This document shows positions 1-6,978 of a stretch of 64,000 bases of DNA, piece after piece. Numbering within the stretch: position 1 is the first letter of the stretch; each line of letters starts with the position of its first letter. The stretch covers positions 62,001-126,000 of the forward strand of contig NZ_JABBGJ010000021.1 of NCBI RefSeq assembly GCF_012927345.1. Direction: 5' to 3'. Below the pieces are notes generated by a model. That model made no database searches and was not told the DNA's origin. It saw nothing but the letters and a program-made list of their open reading frames with translations. The position numbers were made by a program, and so were the translations under genes. The stretch is from Paraburkholderia polaris (lineage in GTDB: Bacteria; Pseudomonadota; Gammaproteobacteria; Burkholderiales; Burkholderiaceae).

Positions 1-624
1 TTCGACGCCCGCACGCGCGGCGGCGTAGAAACGGCCCGACATCAGGCGCGCCAGATGGCGATTCAACGCGCCGACCGGCGGCGAAATCGACATGTCGTTA
101 TCGTTCAGGATGACCAGCAGCGGCACGTCGTCTTCGACGCCGGCGTTGTTCATCGCCTCAAAGGCCATGCCGGCCGTCATCGCGCCGTCGCCGATGACGG
201 CGATGCCCGTGCGGTTCTCGCCCTGCAGCTTGCTGGCGACCGCCATGCCGAGCGCGGCCGAGATCGAGGTGCTGGAGTGCGCAGTGCCGAAGGTGTCGTA
301 TTCCGACTCGTCGCGCTTCGGAAAGCCCGAGATGCCGCCGAGCTGACGCAGCGTGTGCATCTGGTCGCGGCGGCCCGTCAGGATCTTGTGCGGATAGGTT
401 TGATGGCCGACGTCCCACACGATCCGGTCACGCGGCGTGTCGAACACATAGTGCAGAGCAATGGTCAACTCGACCGTGCCGAGGTTGGACGAAAGATGGC
501 CGCCCGTCTGCGATACGCTGTCGAGCACAAAAGCACGCAACTCGTCGGCAAGCGGTTGCAATTGGCGGCGATCAAGGCGGCGCAGGGCTGCCGGGTCGTC
601 AATGGTTTTCAGCAAGTCGTACAT
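1..624 (-). CDS. dxs: 1-deoxy-D-xylulose-5-phosphate synthase, N-terminal part (cut by window edge)
   Basis: DXS condenses pyruvate with glyceraldehyde 3-phosphate, using thiamine diphosphate, in the first step of the cytosolic MEP isoprenoid pathway. Only the first 208 residues are present; the family is about 620-640 residues, so the rest lies left of base 1. Visible landmarks are GHLSSNLG (42-49), DVGHQTYPHK (71-80), the AHSSTS loop (115-120) and the thiamine-diphosphate/Mg motif GDGAMTAG (145-152) with NDN at 174-176. The ATG at 622-624 is followed by MYDLLKTIDDP, the normal N-terminus. It lies 84 bases downstream of ispA on the same strand, so it is probably the third gene of an xseB-ispA-dxs operon, as in many proteobacteria. 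Confidence 0.97.
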   Translation of the reverse strand, partial: MYDLLKTIDDPAALRRLDRRQLQPLADELRAFVLDSVSQTGGHLSSNLGTVELTIALHYVFDTPRDRIVWDVGHQTYPHKILTGRRDQMHTLRQLGGISGFPKRDESEYDTFGTAHSSTSISAALGMAVASKLQGENRTGIAVIGDGAMTAGMAFEAMNNAGVEDDVPLLVILNDNDMSISPPVGALNRHLARLMSGRFYAAARAGVE

Positions 625-708
625 CGTCGTTCCATTGTAGGAAAACTTACGCGCCCGCACTTCATACATGCACCCGTAGCAAAGGTGCTCGGCGGCGGGC
701 TTTCGCGT

Positions 709-1590
709 TCAGCTAACCCGGTTCACCACCAGGTCGGCCAATTCGGCAAGACGCTGCGCGCGCGCGCCAAATGGCGCAATCGCAGCGTGAGCGTCGCTGC
801 GCAGTTGCGCTGCGAGCGCACGCGACGCATCTAGCCCAATAATCGACACGTAGGTCGGCTTGCCGTCCTTTGCGTCTTTACCTGCCGTCTTGCCAAGCGT
901 CGCGGAATCGGTCGTGACGTCGAGAATATCGTCGACGACCTGAAACGCGAGGCCGACAGCGGCCGCATACGCGTCGAGCGAACGCATTGCGTCCGCATTC
1001 GGCGTTTCGCCCGCCAGCGCGCCCATGCGCACCGCAGCACGCAGCAAGGCGCCGGTTTTCATCCGGTGCATGGTTTCCAATTGCGCGCGCGTCAGCGTAT
1101 GGCCAACGCTCGCCAGGTCGATGGCCTGGCCGCCGCACATACCGATCGAGCCGCTCGCCAAGGCCAGTTCGCGCACGAGCGATGCCTGCTGCGCCGGCGC
1201 CAGCACGTCCGACGTCAGTGCGACGAATGCCTGCGCTTGCAGCGCGTCGCCGACCAGCAGCGCCGTGGCCTCGTCATATTTGACGTGTACCGTGGGTTTG
1301 CCGCGACGCAGCGCGTCGTCGTCCATGCAGGGCATGTCGTCGTGCACCAGCGAGTACACGTGGATCATTTCCAGCGCCGCCGCTGCCGCGTCCAGACACT
1401 CGGCGCGCGCGCCGGTCAGCTCGCCGGCCGCGTGGCACAGCAGCGGGCGCACCCGCTTGCCGCCGCCCAGCACCGCGTAGCGCATGGCTTCATGCAGTTT
1501 GGCCGGCTCGGTCGCTTCCGTGGGCAGATAGTGTTCTAGTGCCGATTCGACGCGTTCGAGTACCGAGCGTGTCCATTGTTCGAATGTCAT
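709..1590 (-). CDS. ispA: Farnesyl diphosphate synthase (polyprenyl synthetase)
   Basis: This is a 293-residue class I prenyltransferase that adds two isopentenyl diphosphates to dimethylallyl diphosphate to make geranyl and then farnesyl diphosphate, the precursor of quinone side chains and undecaprenyl carriers. The first aspartate-rich motif is DDMPCMDD at 84-91, followed by the RRG arginines near 95-97. The second is DDILD at 220-224. GGGKRVRP at 42-49 is the IPP-binding lysine/arginine patch. Length fits the family. The start codon overlaps the xseB stop in an ATGA arrangement, implying translational coupling, and dxs follows, so two MEP-pathway genes are co-transcribed with a DNA-repair subunit. 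Confidence 0.95.
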   Translation of the reverse strand: MTFEQWTRSVLERVESALEHYLPTEATEPAKLHEAMRYAVLGGGKRVRPLLCHAAGELTGARAECLDAAAAALEMIHVYSLVHDDMPCMDDDALRRGKPTVHVKYDEATALLVGDALQAQAFVALTSDVLAPAQQASLVRELALASGSIGMCGGQAIDLASVGHTLTRAQLETMHRMKTGALLRAAVRMGALAGETPNADAMRSLDAYAAAVGLAFQVVDDILDVTTDSATLGKTAGKDAKDGKPTYVSIIGLDASRALAAQLRSDAHAAIAPFGARAQRLAELADLVVNRVS

Positions 1591-1895
1591 AGGTCGTCCC
1601 CGCTTTCAGTAGCGGCTGTGCCTGCGGTATTCACGGGCAGCGGCTTGAGCGTCTCGCCATCGAGCACGCGCACCTGCTGCTCGACCTTCTCGAGCTGCTG
1701 CTGGCAAAACGCTACGAGGGCCGCACCGCGCCGGTAGGCGGTGAGCGACTCCTCGAGGCTGAGATTGCCGCTTTCCATGCGCGCGACCAGCCCTTCCAGC
1801 TCGGCCTGGGCCGCCTCGTAGTTCTCGGGCAACGGCGTGGTATCGACGCCTTCAGCAGGCGCGGCAGCAGTATCTTTCGACGCGGTCTTCGCCAT
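1587..1895 (-). CDS. xseB: Exodeoxyribonuclease VII small subunit
   Basis: This is a 102-residue partner of XseA in exonuclease VII, which degrades single-stranded DNA in both directions. The core has the standard two-helix pattern: ENYEAAQAELEGLVARMESG, then LSLEESLTAYRRGAALVAFCQQQLEKVEQQV. The N-terminal 25 residues and the C-terminal tail are low-complexity extensions, common in this group. I place the start at the ATG ending at 1895 (MAKTASKD) rather than 12 bases further out. The stop overlaps the ispA start by four bases. The gene diverges from the Rieske oxygenase gene across a 286-base spacer, which must hold the promoter of this operon. Confidence 0.92.
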   Translation of the reverse strand: MAKTASKDTAAAPAEGVDTTPLPENYEAAQAELEGLVARMESGNLSLEESLTAYRRGAALVAFCQQQLEKVEQQVRVLDGETLKPLPVNTAGTAATESGDDL

Positions 1896-2105
1896 GAATA
1901 GTCGCAAAATTAAAACAAGTCGGACATTCTACGGCAAAAGCGACATTTCCGATCCGCTCGCCAGCCCGCGCCCCGCCTTCGCCCTCCGTGTCCGACCCTC
2001 AGTCTCGCAGAAAAAAATCGATTGGTCCGTGGCGAAAAACGCGAACTTACTTGACATTTTTGACCCAAATCAGTCACTTAAGCGCCCCACGGTGGGGGAA
2101 ACAGG

Positions 2106-2111
2106 TATAAT
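2106..2111 (+). promoter_or_regulatory. Candidate -10 element upstream of the Rieske gene
   Basis: A perfect TATAAT lies 70 bases before the Rieske start codon, preceded by GG. No good -35 sits 16-18 bases upstream; a perfect TTGACA exists at 2051-2056 but is too far away to pair with it. An activator-dependent promoter is possible. This is a weak call based on the hexamer alone. Confidence 0.3.
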
Positions 2112-2181
2112 CTCGGGCTCCCTAAATCGAATCTTCGATGGTTGGGTTGTTCACTGCTTTCACGTCTTCACGGGAGTGGGA

Positions 2182-3288
2182 ATGTCCAATCTGAGCAATG
2201 CATTGCAGTTGCGGTCTGTCCACAGCCAGCTGCCAGTCACGGCTTACTTTGACGAAGCGCTTCTAACGCGCGAAATCGACACCCTTTTCAAGAAAGGTCC
2301 TCGCTACATCGGCCACGATCTCATGGTGCCCGAAGCGGGGAATTATTTTGCTTTGCCCAGCGAGGGCGAAGGGCGTGTGCTCGTCCGTAACCAGCAGTCG
2401 CAAGTCGAACTGCTGTCGAACGTGTGCCGCCACCGGCAAGCCATCATGCTCAATGGCCGCGGCCAGACGGAGAACATCGTCTGCCCCCTGCATCGCTGGA
2501 CGTACGATCTGAACGGCCAGCTCCTCGGTGCCCCTCATTTTGCGGACAACCCCTGCCTGAATCTCGGCGCCACGCCGCTGCAGAACTGGCAAGGCCTGCT
2601 GTTCGAAGCGCAGGGGCGCGACGTCGCGCGGGACCTGGCGCGCCTCGGCACCAAGCAACACTTCGATTTCTCGGGCTTCATGTTCGATCACGTCGAAGTG
2701 CACGAGTGCAATTACAACTGGAAGACTTTTATCGAGGTCTATCTGGAGGACTACCACGTCGCGCCGTTCCATCCGGGCCTCGGCAGCTTCGTCAATTGCG
2801 ACGACCTGACGTGGGAGTTCGGCGAGTGGTACAGCGTGCAGACGGTCGGCGTCCACAAGGATCTGGAGCAGCCGGGCAGCCCGACGTACCGTAAATGGCA
2901 CGACGAAGTGCTGCGCTTCCGCGGCGGCAATCCGCCCGATTTCGGCGCGATCTGGATGGTGTACTACCCCGGCATCATGATCGAGTGGTATCCGCACGTG
3001 CTGGTCGTGTCGTGGTTGATTCCGCGCGGTCCGCAGAAAACCACCAATGTGGTGGAGTTCTATTACCCTGAGGAAATCGCGCTGTTCGAACGCGAGTTCG
3101 TCGAAGCCGAGCGCGCCGCCTACATGGAAACGGCCCGCGAAGACGACGAGATCGCCGAGCGCATGGACGCAGGCCGCCGCGCGCTGATGGAACGCGGCGA
3201 ATCGCAGGTCGGCCCGTATCAGAGCCCGATGGAAGACGGCATGCAGCACTTCCATGAGTTCTTGCGGCGCGAGCTCGGCGCGATCTGA
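2182..3288 (+). CDS. Rieske [2Fe-2S] aromatic ring-hydroxylating oxygenase alpha subunit-like protein
   Basis: This is a 368-residue protein with an N-terminal Rieske domain and a C-terminal catalytic domain of the ring-hydroxylating oxygenase alpha-subunit fold. Cluster ligands are C82 and H84 (CRH) with C101 and H104 (CPLH). The mononuclear iron site is indicated by EDYHVAPFHPGL, with H192 and H197 as the histidine pair. The ATG at 2182 has a GGGAGTGGGA stretch in front; an upstream in-frame extension exists but lacks family similarity. No beta subunit, ferredoxin or reductase gene is adjacent, so electron donor and substrate cannot be read from context. Choline- or carnitine-type monooxygenases share this architecture. 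A strong terminator follows directly. Confidence 0.85.
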   Translation: MSNLSNALQLRSVHSQLPVTAYFDEALLTREIDTLFKKGPRYIGHDLMVPEAGNYFALPSEGEGRVLVRNQQSQVELLSNVCRHRQAIMLNGRGQTENIVCPLHRWTYDLNGQLLGAPHFADNPCLNLGATPLQNWQGLLFEAQGRDVARDLARLGTKQHFDFSGFMFDHVEVHECNYNWKTFIEVYLEDYHVAPFHPGLGSFVNCDDLTWEFGEWYSVQTVGVHKDLEQPGSPTYRKWHDEVLRFRGGNPPDFGAIWMVYYPGIMIEWYPHVLVVSWLIPRGPQKTTNVVEFYYPEEIALFEREFVEAERAAYMETAREDDEIAERMDAGRRALMERGESQVGPYQSPMEDGMQHFHEFLRRELGAI

Positions 3289-3353
3289 TCCGCGCGTGCT
3301 CCGCATGCAAGGGAGTTTGAGCCGATCCTTGCGCGAGTCGCATCAAAGCATGG

Positions 3354-3381
3354 AAAGACGGGCTTCGGCCCGTCTTTTTTT
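3354..3381 (+). terminator. Rho-independent terminator after the Rieske gene
   Basis: A perfect 10-bp stem (AAAGACGGGC with GCCCGTCTTT) closes on a TTCG tetraloop and runs into a T tract (3375-3381). It lies 65 bases after the Rieske stop and isolates that gene from the sulfurtransferase gene. Confidence 0.93.
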
Positions 3382-3467
3382 GTTTAGACTATCACTATCG
3401 TTCGGCCATTCGCTAACGGCGCCAAGCCGCCGGCCAAGCGCCGCAATCGCCCGTTTGAGGAGACGTC

Positions 3468-4337
3468 ATGCCCCACACTCACTACACCACTCTGATCTCC
3501 GCGTCGAATCTCGCGGAACGGCTTGCCGCCGCGCCGGGCAGTGTGTTCGTCATCGATTGCCGCTTCGATCTGGCCGACACCGAGGCGGGCGAGAAAGCCT
3601 ATTTGGCCGGGCATTTGCCGGGCGCGCACTATCTGAATCTTGATCGCGATCTGTCGGGGCCGAAGAACGGCCACAATGGCCGCCATCCGCTGCCAGATCG
3701 CGCGCGGCTCGTGGAGACACTGGAGTCGCGCGGCCTGAAGCAGGGTCAGCAGGTCGTCGCGTATGACGCGCAAGGTGGCATGTACGCCGCGCGCGCATGG
3801 TGGCTGCTGCGCTGGCTGGGACACGATGCGGTTGCACTGCTCGACGGTGGACTGCAAGCCTGGGAGGCCGCCGGCCAGCCGCTGACGCAAGACGCGCCGG
3901 CGCAGAATACCGGTGACTTCAAAGCGGGCGCGCCGCTTTCGGTTACCGTCGACGCGCAGACCGTCGAGCGCAATCTCGGCACGAAAGAACGCGTCGTGGT
4001 CGACGCGCGCGCGAACGATCGCTATCGCGGCGAGAACGAGACGCTGGATCGCGTCGGCGGCCATATTCCCGGCGCGCTCAACCGGTTCTTCAAGGACAAC
4101 CTCACCGCCGACGGCCGCTACAAGCCGGCACACACGCTGCGTGAGGAATTCCATGCGTTGCTGGCCGACACGCCGCCGGAACACGTCGTGCTGCAATGTG
4201 GCTCAGGTGTGACGGCATGCGTGAACGCACTCGCGATGGAGATCGCGGGCATGCATGGCGCGGCGCTGTATGCGGGATCGTGGAGCGAATGGAGTTCTGA
4301 TCCGAAGCGTCCGGTTGCTACGGGTCCGAATCCCTAA
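3468..4337 (+). CDS. sseA: Two-domain rhodanese-type sulfurtransferase (3-mercaptopyruvate/thiosulfate)
   Basis: This 289-residue protein has two rhodanese domains, roughly 8-135 and 155-285. It transfers sulfane sulfur from 3-mercaptopyruvate or thiosulfate to cyanide or a thiol acceptor through a cysteine persulfide. The C-terminal domain carries the loop CGSGVTAC with the catalytic Cys at 244; this CGSG(V/T) form resembles 3-mercaptopyruvate sulfurtransferases more than classical thiosulfate rhodaneses (CRKGVT). The N-terminal domain has Asp (YDAQGG) at the equivalent position and is inactive, as usual. A GAGGAGA ribosome site precedes the ATG. It is a single-gene unit between two terminators. 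Substrate preference is not decidable here. Confidence 0.88.
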   Translation: MPHTHYTTLISASNLAERLAAAPGSVFVIDCRFDLADTEAGEKAYLAGHLPGAHYLNLDRDLSGPKNGHNGRHPLPDRARLVETLESRGLKQGQQVVAYDAQGGMYAARAWWLLRWLGHDAVALLDGGLQAWEAAGQPLTQDAPAQNTGDFKAGAPLSVTVDAQTVERNLGTKERVVVDARANDRYRGENETLDRVGGHIPGALNRFFKDNLTADGRYKPAHTLREEFHALLADTPPEHVVLQCGSGVTACVNALAMEIAGMHGAALYAGSWSEWSSDPKRPVATGPNP

Positions 4338-4366
4338 GCGTCCCATCAAGCGGGACGAATAGCGAA

Positions 4367-4411
4367 AAGGCCGTGGCCGCTTTCCAGCGGCCACGGCCTT
4401 CTTCATTCTTT
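4367..4411. terminator. Terminator hairpin between convergent sseA and dienelactone hydrolase genes
   Basis: A perfect 14-bp stem (AAGGCCGTGGCCGC with GCGGCCACGGCCTT) surrounds a 6-base loop, followed by CTTCATTCTTT. On the other strand the loop and preceding bases give an A/T-rich tail, so it may act in both directions between the two convergent genes. Confidence 0.85.
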
Positions 4412-4488
4412 AAGCCGGGCGCATCGGCACGTCGTTTCGGCGAGTCAACGAAGGTATCGAACGCGCCATGCCAAGCCAGCGCGCACCT

Positions 4489-5361
4489 TTATGCGACTCC
4501 GTGCTGCTTGAACCACACCAGCGCACGTCGCCAGCCATCTTCAGCATCGGCTTTTTTGTAGCTCGGCCGATAATCCGCAAAAAACGCGTGGCCCGCGTCG
4601 TCATACACGACGAATTGCGAACCGCGGGCCGCCTGCGGACCCTGAGCGATGGCCTGCTTCATCTGCGCGAGCGTGGCTTGCGGAATGCTTTGATCCTGCA
4701 GCCCGTATAGGCCCAGTACCGGTGCCTGCAGATCGCCAACGCGATCGAGCGGGTTCGCGGGCGTGGTCGCGCTGTGATCTCCGCTCACGCGCCCGTACCA
4801 CGCTACCGCAGCCTTGAGCCGCGGATTGTGCTCCGCATACAACCACGCAATCCGTCCTCCCCAGCAAAATCCGTTCACGCCGAGCCGGTTCAGATCGCCG
4901 CCGTGTTCGCCCGCCCATGCGACGGTAGCGTCGAGGTCGCCCAGCGCCTGCTCGTCCGGCACCTTGCTGAGAATCTGATCGCTGATCTGCTGGATGGTCG
5001 GCAGCACCGACGGGTCGCCCTCGCGGACGAACAGATCCGGCGCGATCGCCAGATAACCGAGCTTGGCAAAGCGCCGGCACACGTCGGCAATATGCTCGTG
5101 CACGCCGAACGCCTCGTGGATCACGATGATCACCGGCAGATGCGTCTTGCCCTTCGGCTGCGCTCGATAGGCAGGCACGAGCGTATCGCCAGAACGCACG
5201 CCAATCTCGCCGGCTTCAAGACCGTCGCTATCGGTATGGATGGTTTGCGCCGACACCGGCAGCACGGCCGCGGCGAAACCGGTGCCGAGCGCGGCTTTGA
5301 TGAAGGTACGGCGATTGAAGGGAACGTGCGGGACCAGGCTGTCGATGTCGGGTTTCAGCAT
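4489..5361 (-). CDS. Tat-exported dienelactone hydrolase family protein
   Basis: This is a 290-residue alpha/beta hydrolase of the carboxymethylenebutenolidase (DLH) family, which opens lactone rings of dienelactones; several family members have other ester substrates. Triad residues are visible: nucleophile C166 in GFCWGG, D223 in YGLQDQS and H258 in DDAGHAFF, plus the family glutamate E83 in IHEAFG. The N-terminus NRRTFIKAALGTGF at 16-29 is a twin-arginine signal, so the enzyme should be folded and exported to the periplasm, as in many Burkholderia homologues. GAGGAG sits five bases before the ATG. The 5-prime leader contains two mutually exclusive hairpins (see 5373-5434). No catechol-pathway genes are nearby. 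Confidence 0.87.
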   Translation of the reverse strand: MLKPDIDSLVPHVPFNRRTFIKAALGTGFAAAVLPVSAQTIHTDSDGLEAGEIGVRSGDTLVPAYRAQPKGKTHLPVIIVIHEAFGVHEHIADVCRRFAKLGYLAIAPDLFVREGDPSVLPTIQQISDQILSKVPDEQALGDLDATVAWAGEHGGDLNRLGVNGFCWGGRIAWLYAEHNPRLKAAVAWYGRVSGDHSATTPANPLDRVGDLQAPVLGLYGLQDQSIPQATLAQMKQAIAQGPQAARGSQFVVYDDAGHAFFADYRPSYKKADAEDGWRRALVWFKQHGVA

Positions 5362-5372
5362 GCGGCGCTCCT

Positions 5373-5434
5373 CGGGTGAAGGTTGGATGCAACAGGATAC
5401 GCTTCACCCGCGTCCTGTTGCACATGCAACCTTC
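5373..5434 (-). promoter_or_regulatory. Leader with two mutually exclusive hairpins before the dienelactone hydrolase gene
   Basis: Between ndh and the hydrolase gene the DNA can fold two ways. Structure I pairs GAAGGTTG (5378-5385) with CAACCTTC (5427-5434) and TGCAACAGGA (5388-5397) with TCCTGTTGCA (5413-5422), all perfect. Structure II pairs CGGGTGAAG (5373-5381) with CTTCACCCG (5402-5410), also perfect, and uses bases needed by structure I. Structure II touches the GAGGAG ribosome site (5368-5373). This is the geometry of a translational or transcriptional switch, or of a terminator for ndh; there is no T tract to decide. Confidence 0.5.
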
Positions 5435-5451
5435 TCAAGCGCGGTCAGCCC

Positions 5452-6801
5452 TCAGTGCAGCTTGACCCGCGGCAGCGTGGTGCGCCGCAACCAGTGCGCA
5501 AAGGTATCGAGCACCATCCGCGCGTAGCCGTGCAGCGCCGCGATATGCAGCCGGTACAGCGACATGTACATGAAGCGCGCGAACAGCCCTTCGATCAGCA
5601 TATTGCCGCCGATCACACCGCCCATCAGATTGCCGACCGCGCTGAAGTGCCCGAGCGACACCAGCGAGCCGAAGTCGCGATAGGTAAATTCGGGCAGCGG
5701 CTTGTTCTCGAGCCGGGCCGCTAGCGCTTTCATCAGGAAGCTCGCCTGCTGGTGAGCCGCTTGCGCGCGCGGCGGCACGTTGCGCTCATTGCCCGGCCAT
5801 GGGCAAGCCGCGCAATCGCCGAGCGCAAAGACGTTGTCATCAATTTCGGTTTGCAGCGTGCGGCGCACGATGAGTTGCCCCAGACGGTTGACCGGCAGGC
5901 CGTCGAGCTCACTCAGGATGGCGGGCGCCTTGATGCCCGCTGCCCACACTGTCAGATCGGCGCGCACGGTTTTACCGCTCGCCGTGCGGATCATGCCGGG
6001 CGCGACCTCGGCCACGGTCTCGCCGATCATCAGCTTCACACCGAGCTTGGTGAGCAATTCGGCGGTGGCCGTCGACACACGTTCCTGCAAGGCGGGCAAA
6101 ATGCGCGGCCCCGCCTCGATCAGCACGATGCCGACGTCGTGCCGCGGATCGAGCTTATGCAAGCCGTACGCGGACAACACCTGAGCCGTATTGCGCAACT
6201 CAGCCGAGAGTTCGACGCCCGTCGCACCGCCGCCGACGATCGCCACCTGGATGCGCGGCTCAGAGGAAGGCGATGTGCCCAGGCCCGATTCGACAGGTTC
6301 ATGCACCTGATGCTCCGCGCGCATACAGGCCGCGATCAGGCGCTTGCGGAAACGCTCCGCCTGGCTGACCGTGTCGAGCGCCAGGGAAAACTCGGGCGCG
6401 CCCTTCACGCCGAAGAATGCCGTGGTGCTGCCAATCGCGATGATCAGCGTGTCGTATTCGAGTTGGCGTTCGGGCAACAGTTCTGCGCCATCGTCGTCGA
6501 GCACGGTGCCGAGCGTCAGACGTTTGTTCGCGCGGTCCAGACCGGTCAGGTCGCCCTGCTGAAACTCAAAGCCGTGCCAGCGCGCTTGCGCCGCATATTC
6601 GAGTTCCTGGGTGAACGGGTCCATGCTGCCGGCTGCCACTTCATGCAACAGCGGCTTCCAGATATGGGTTGGATTACGGTCGACGAGCGTCACTTGCGCG
6701 CGCACACCGCCTTTGTTCTTGTGGGGTGCATAGCGGTCGCCTAAGCGCGTCGCCAGTTCCAGTCCCCCCGCGCCCCCGCCAACGACGATAAAACGATGCA
6801 T
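5452..6801 (-). CDS. ndh: Type II NADH dehydrogenase (NAD(P)/FAD-dependent oxidoreductase)
   Basis: This is a 449-residue NDH-2: a single-subunit, non-proton-pumping flavoprotein that passes electrons from NADH to ubiquinone at the inner face of the cytoplasmic membrane. The FAD-binding Rossmann motif VVGGGAGGLELA is at 6-17. The NADH-binding motif IVGGGATGVELS is near 188-199. A third FAD contact is FALGDCAA. The C-terminal stretch MYMSLYRLHIAALHGYARM is the amphipathic membrane anchor typical of the family. The ATG ending at 6801 has GGAGAG six bases ahead; the longer upstream frame was discarded because the Rossmann fold starts at residue 3 of the chosen protein. It follows polA after 177 bases. 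Confidence 0.9.
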   Translation of the reverse strand: MHRFIVVGGGAGGLELATRLGDRYAPHKNKGGVRAQVTLVDRNPTHIWKPLLHEVAAGSMDPFTQELEYAAQARWHGFEFQQGDLTGLDRANKRLTLGTVLDDDGAELLPERQLEYDTLIIAIGSTTAFFGVKGAPEFSLALDTVSQAERFRKRLIAACMRAEHQVHEPVESGLGTSPSSEPRIQVAIVGGGATGVELSAELRNTAQVLSAYGLHKLDPRHDVGIVLIEAGPRILPALQERVSTATAELLTKLGVKLMIGETVAEVAPGMIRTASGKTVRADLTVWAAGIKAPAILSELDGLPVNRLGQLIVRRTLQTEIDDNVFALGDCAACPWPGNERNVPPRAQAAHQQASFLMKALAARLENKPLPEFTYRDFGSLVSLGHFSAVGNLMGGVIGGNMLIEGLFARFMYMSLYRLHIAALHGYARMVLDTFAHWLRRTTLPRVKLH

Positions 6802-6978
6802 TGAACTCTCCGTATTTGCCGATGGGTTATGCGTCGCGCCGGCGCGCATGAAACATGAAGCGCGCGCCGTCTGTCCTAGCGATTGTCCGCGAGCGGCACG
6901 GGTTGTCACAAGCTATCAATACGCATATGTGACATGCGCACGACGTTATCGCCTGTCAAGCGCCCCGTCACATGCACG

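Noticed and set aside
1837..2181. Upstream extension of the Rieske oxygenase frame overlapping xseB.
   Set aside because: Runs antisense through xseB and the promoter region; ATG 2182 has a good ribosome site and matches the family N-terminus.
6840..6869. GC-rich inverted repeat (CGGCGCGC with GCGCGCCG) between polA and ndh.
   Set aside because: Alternating GC sequence makes such repeats likely by chance here, and no T tract follows.
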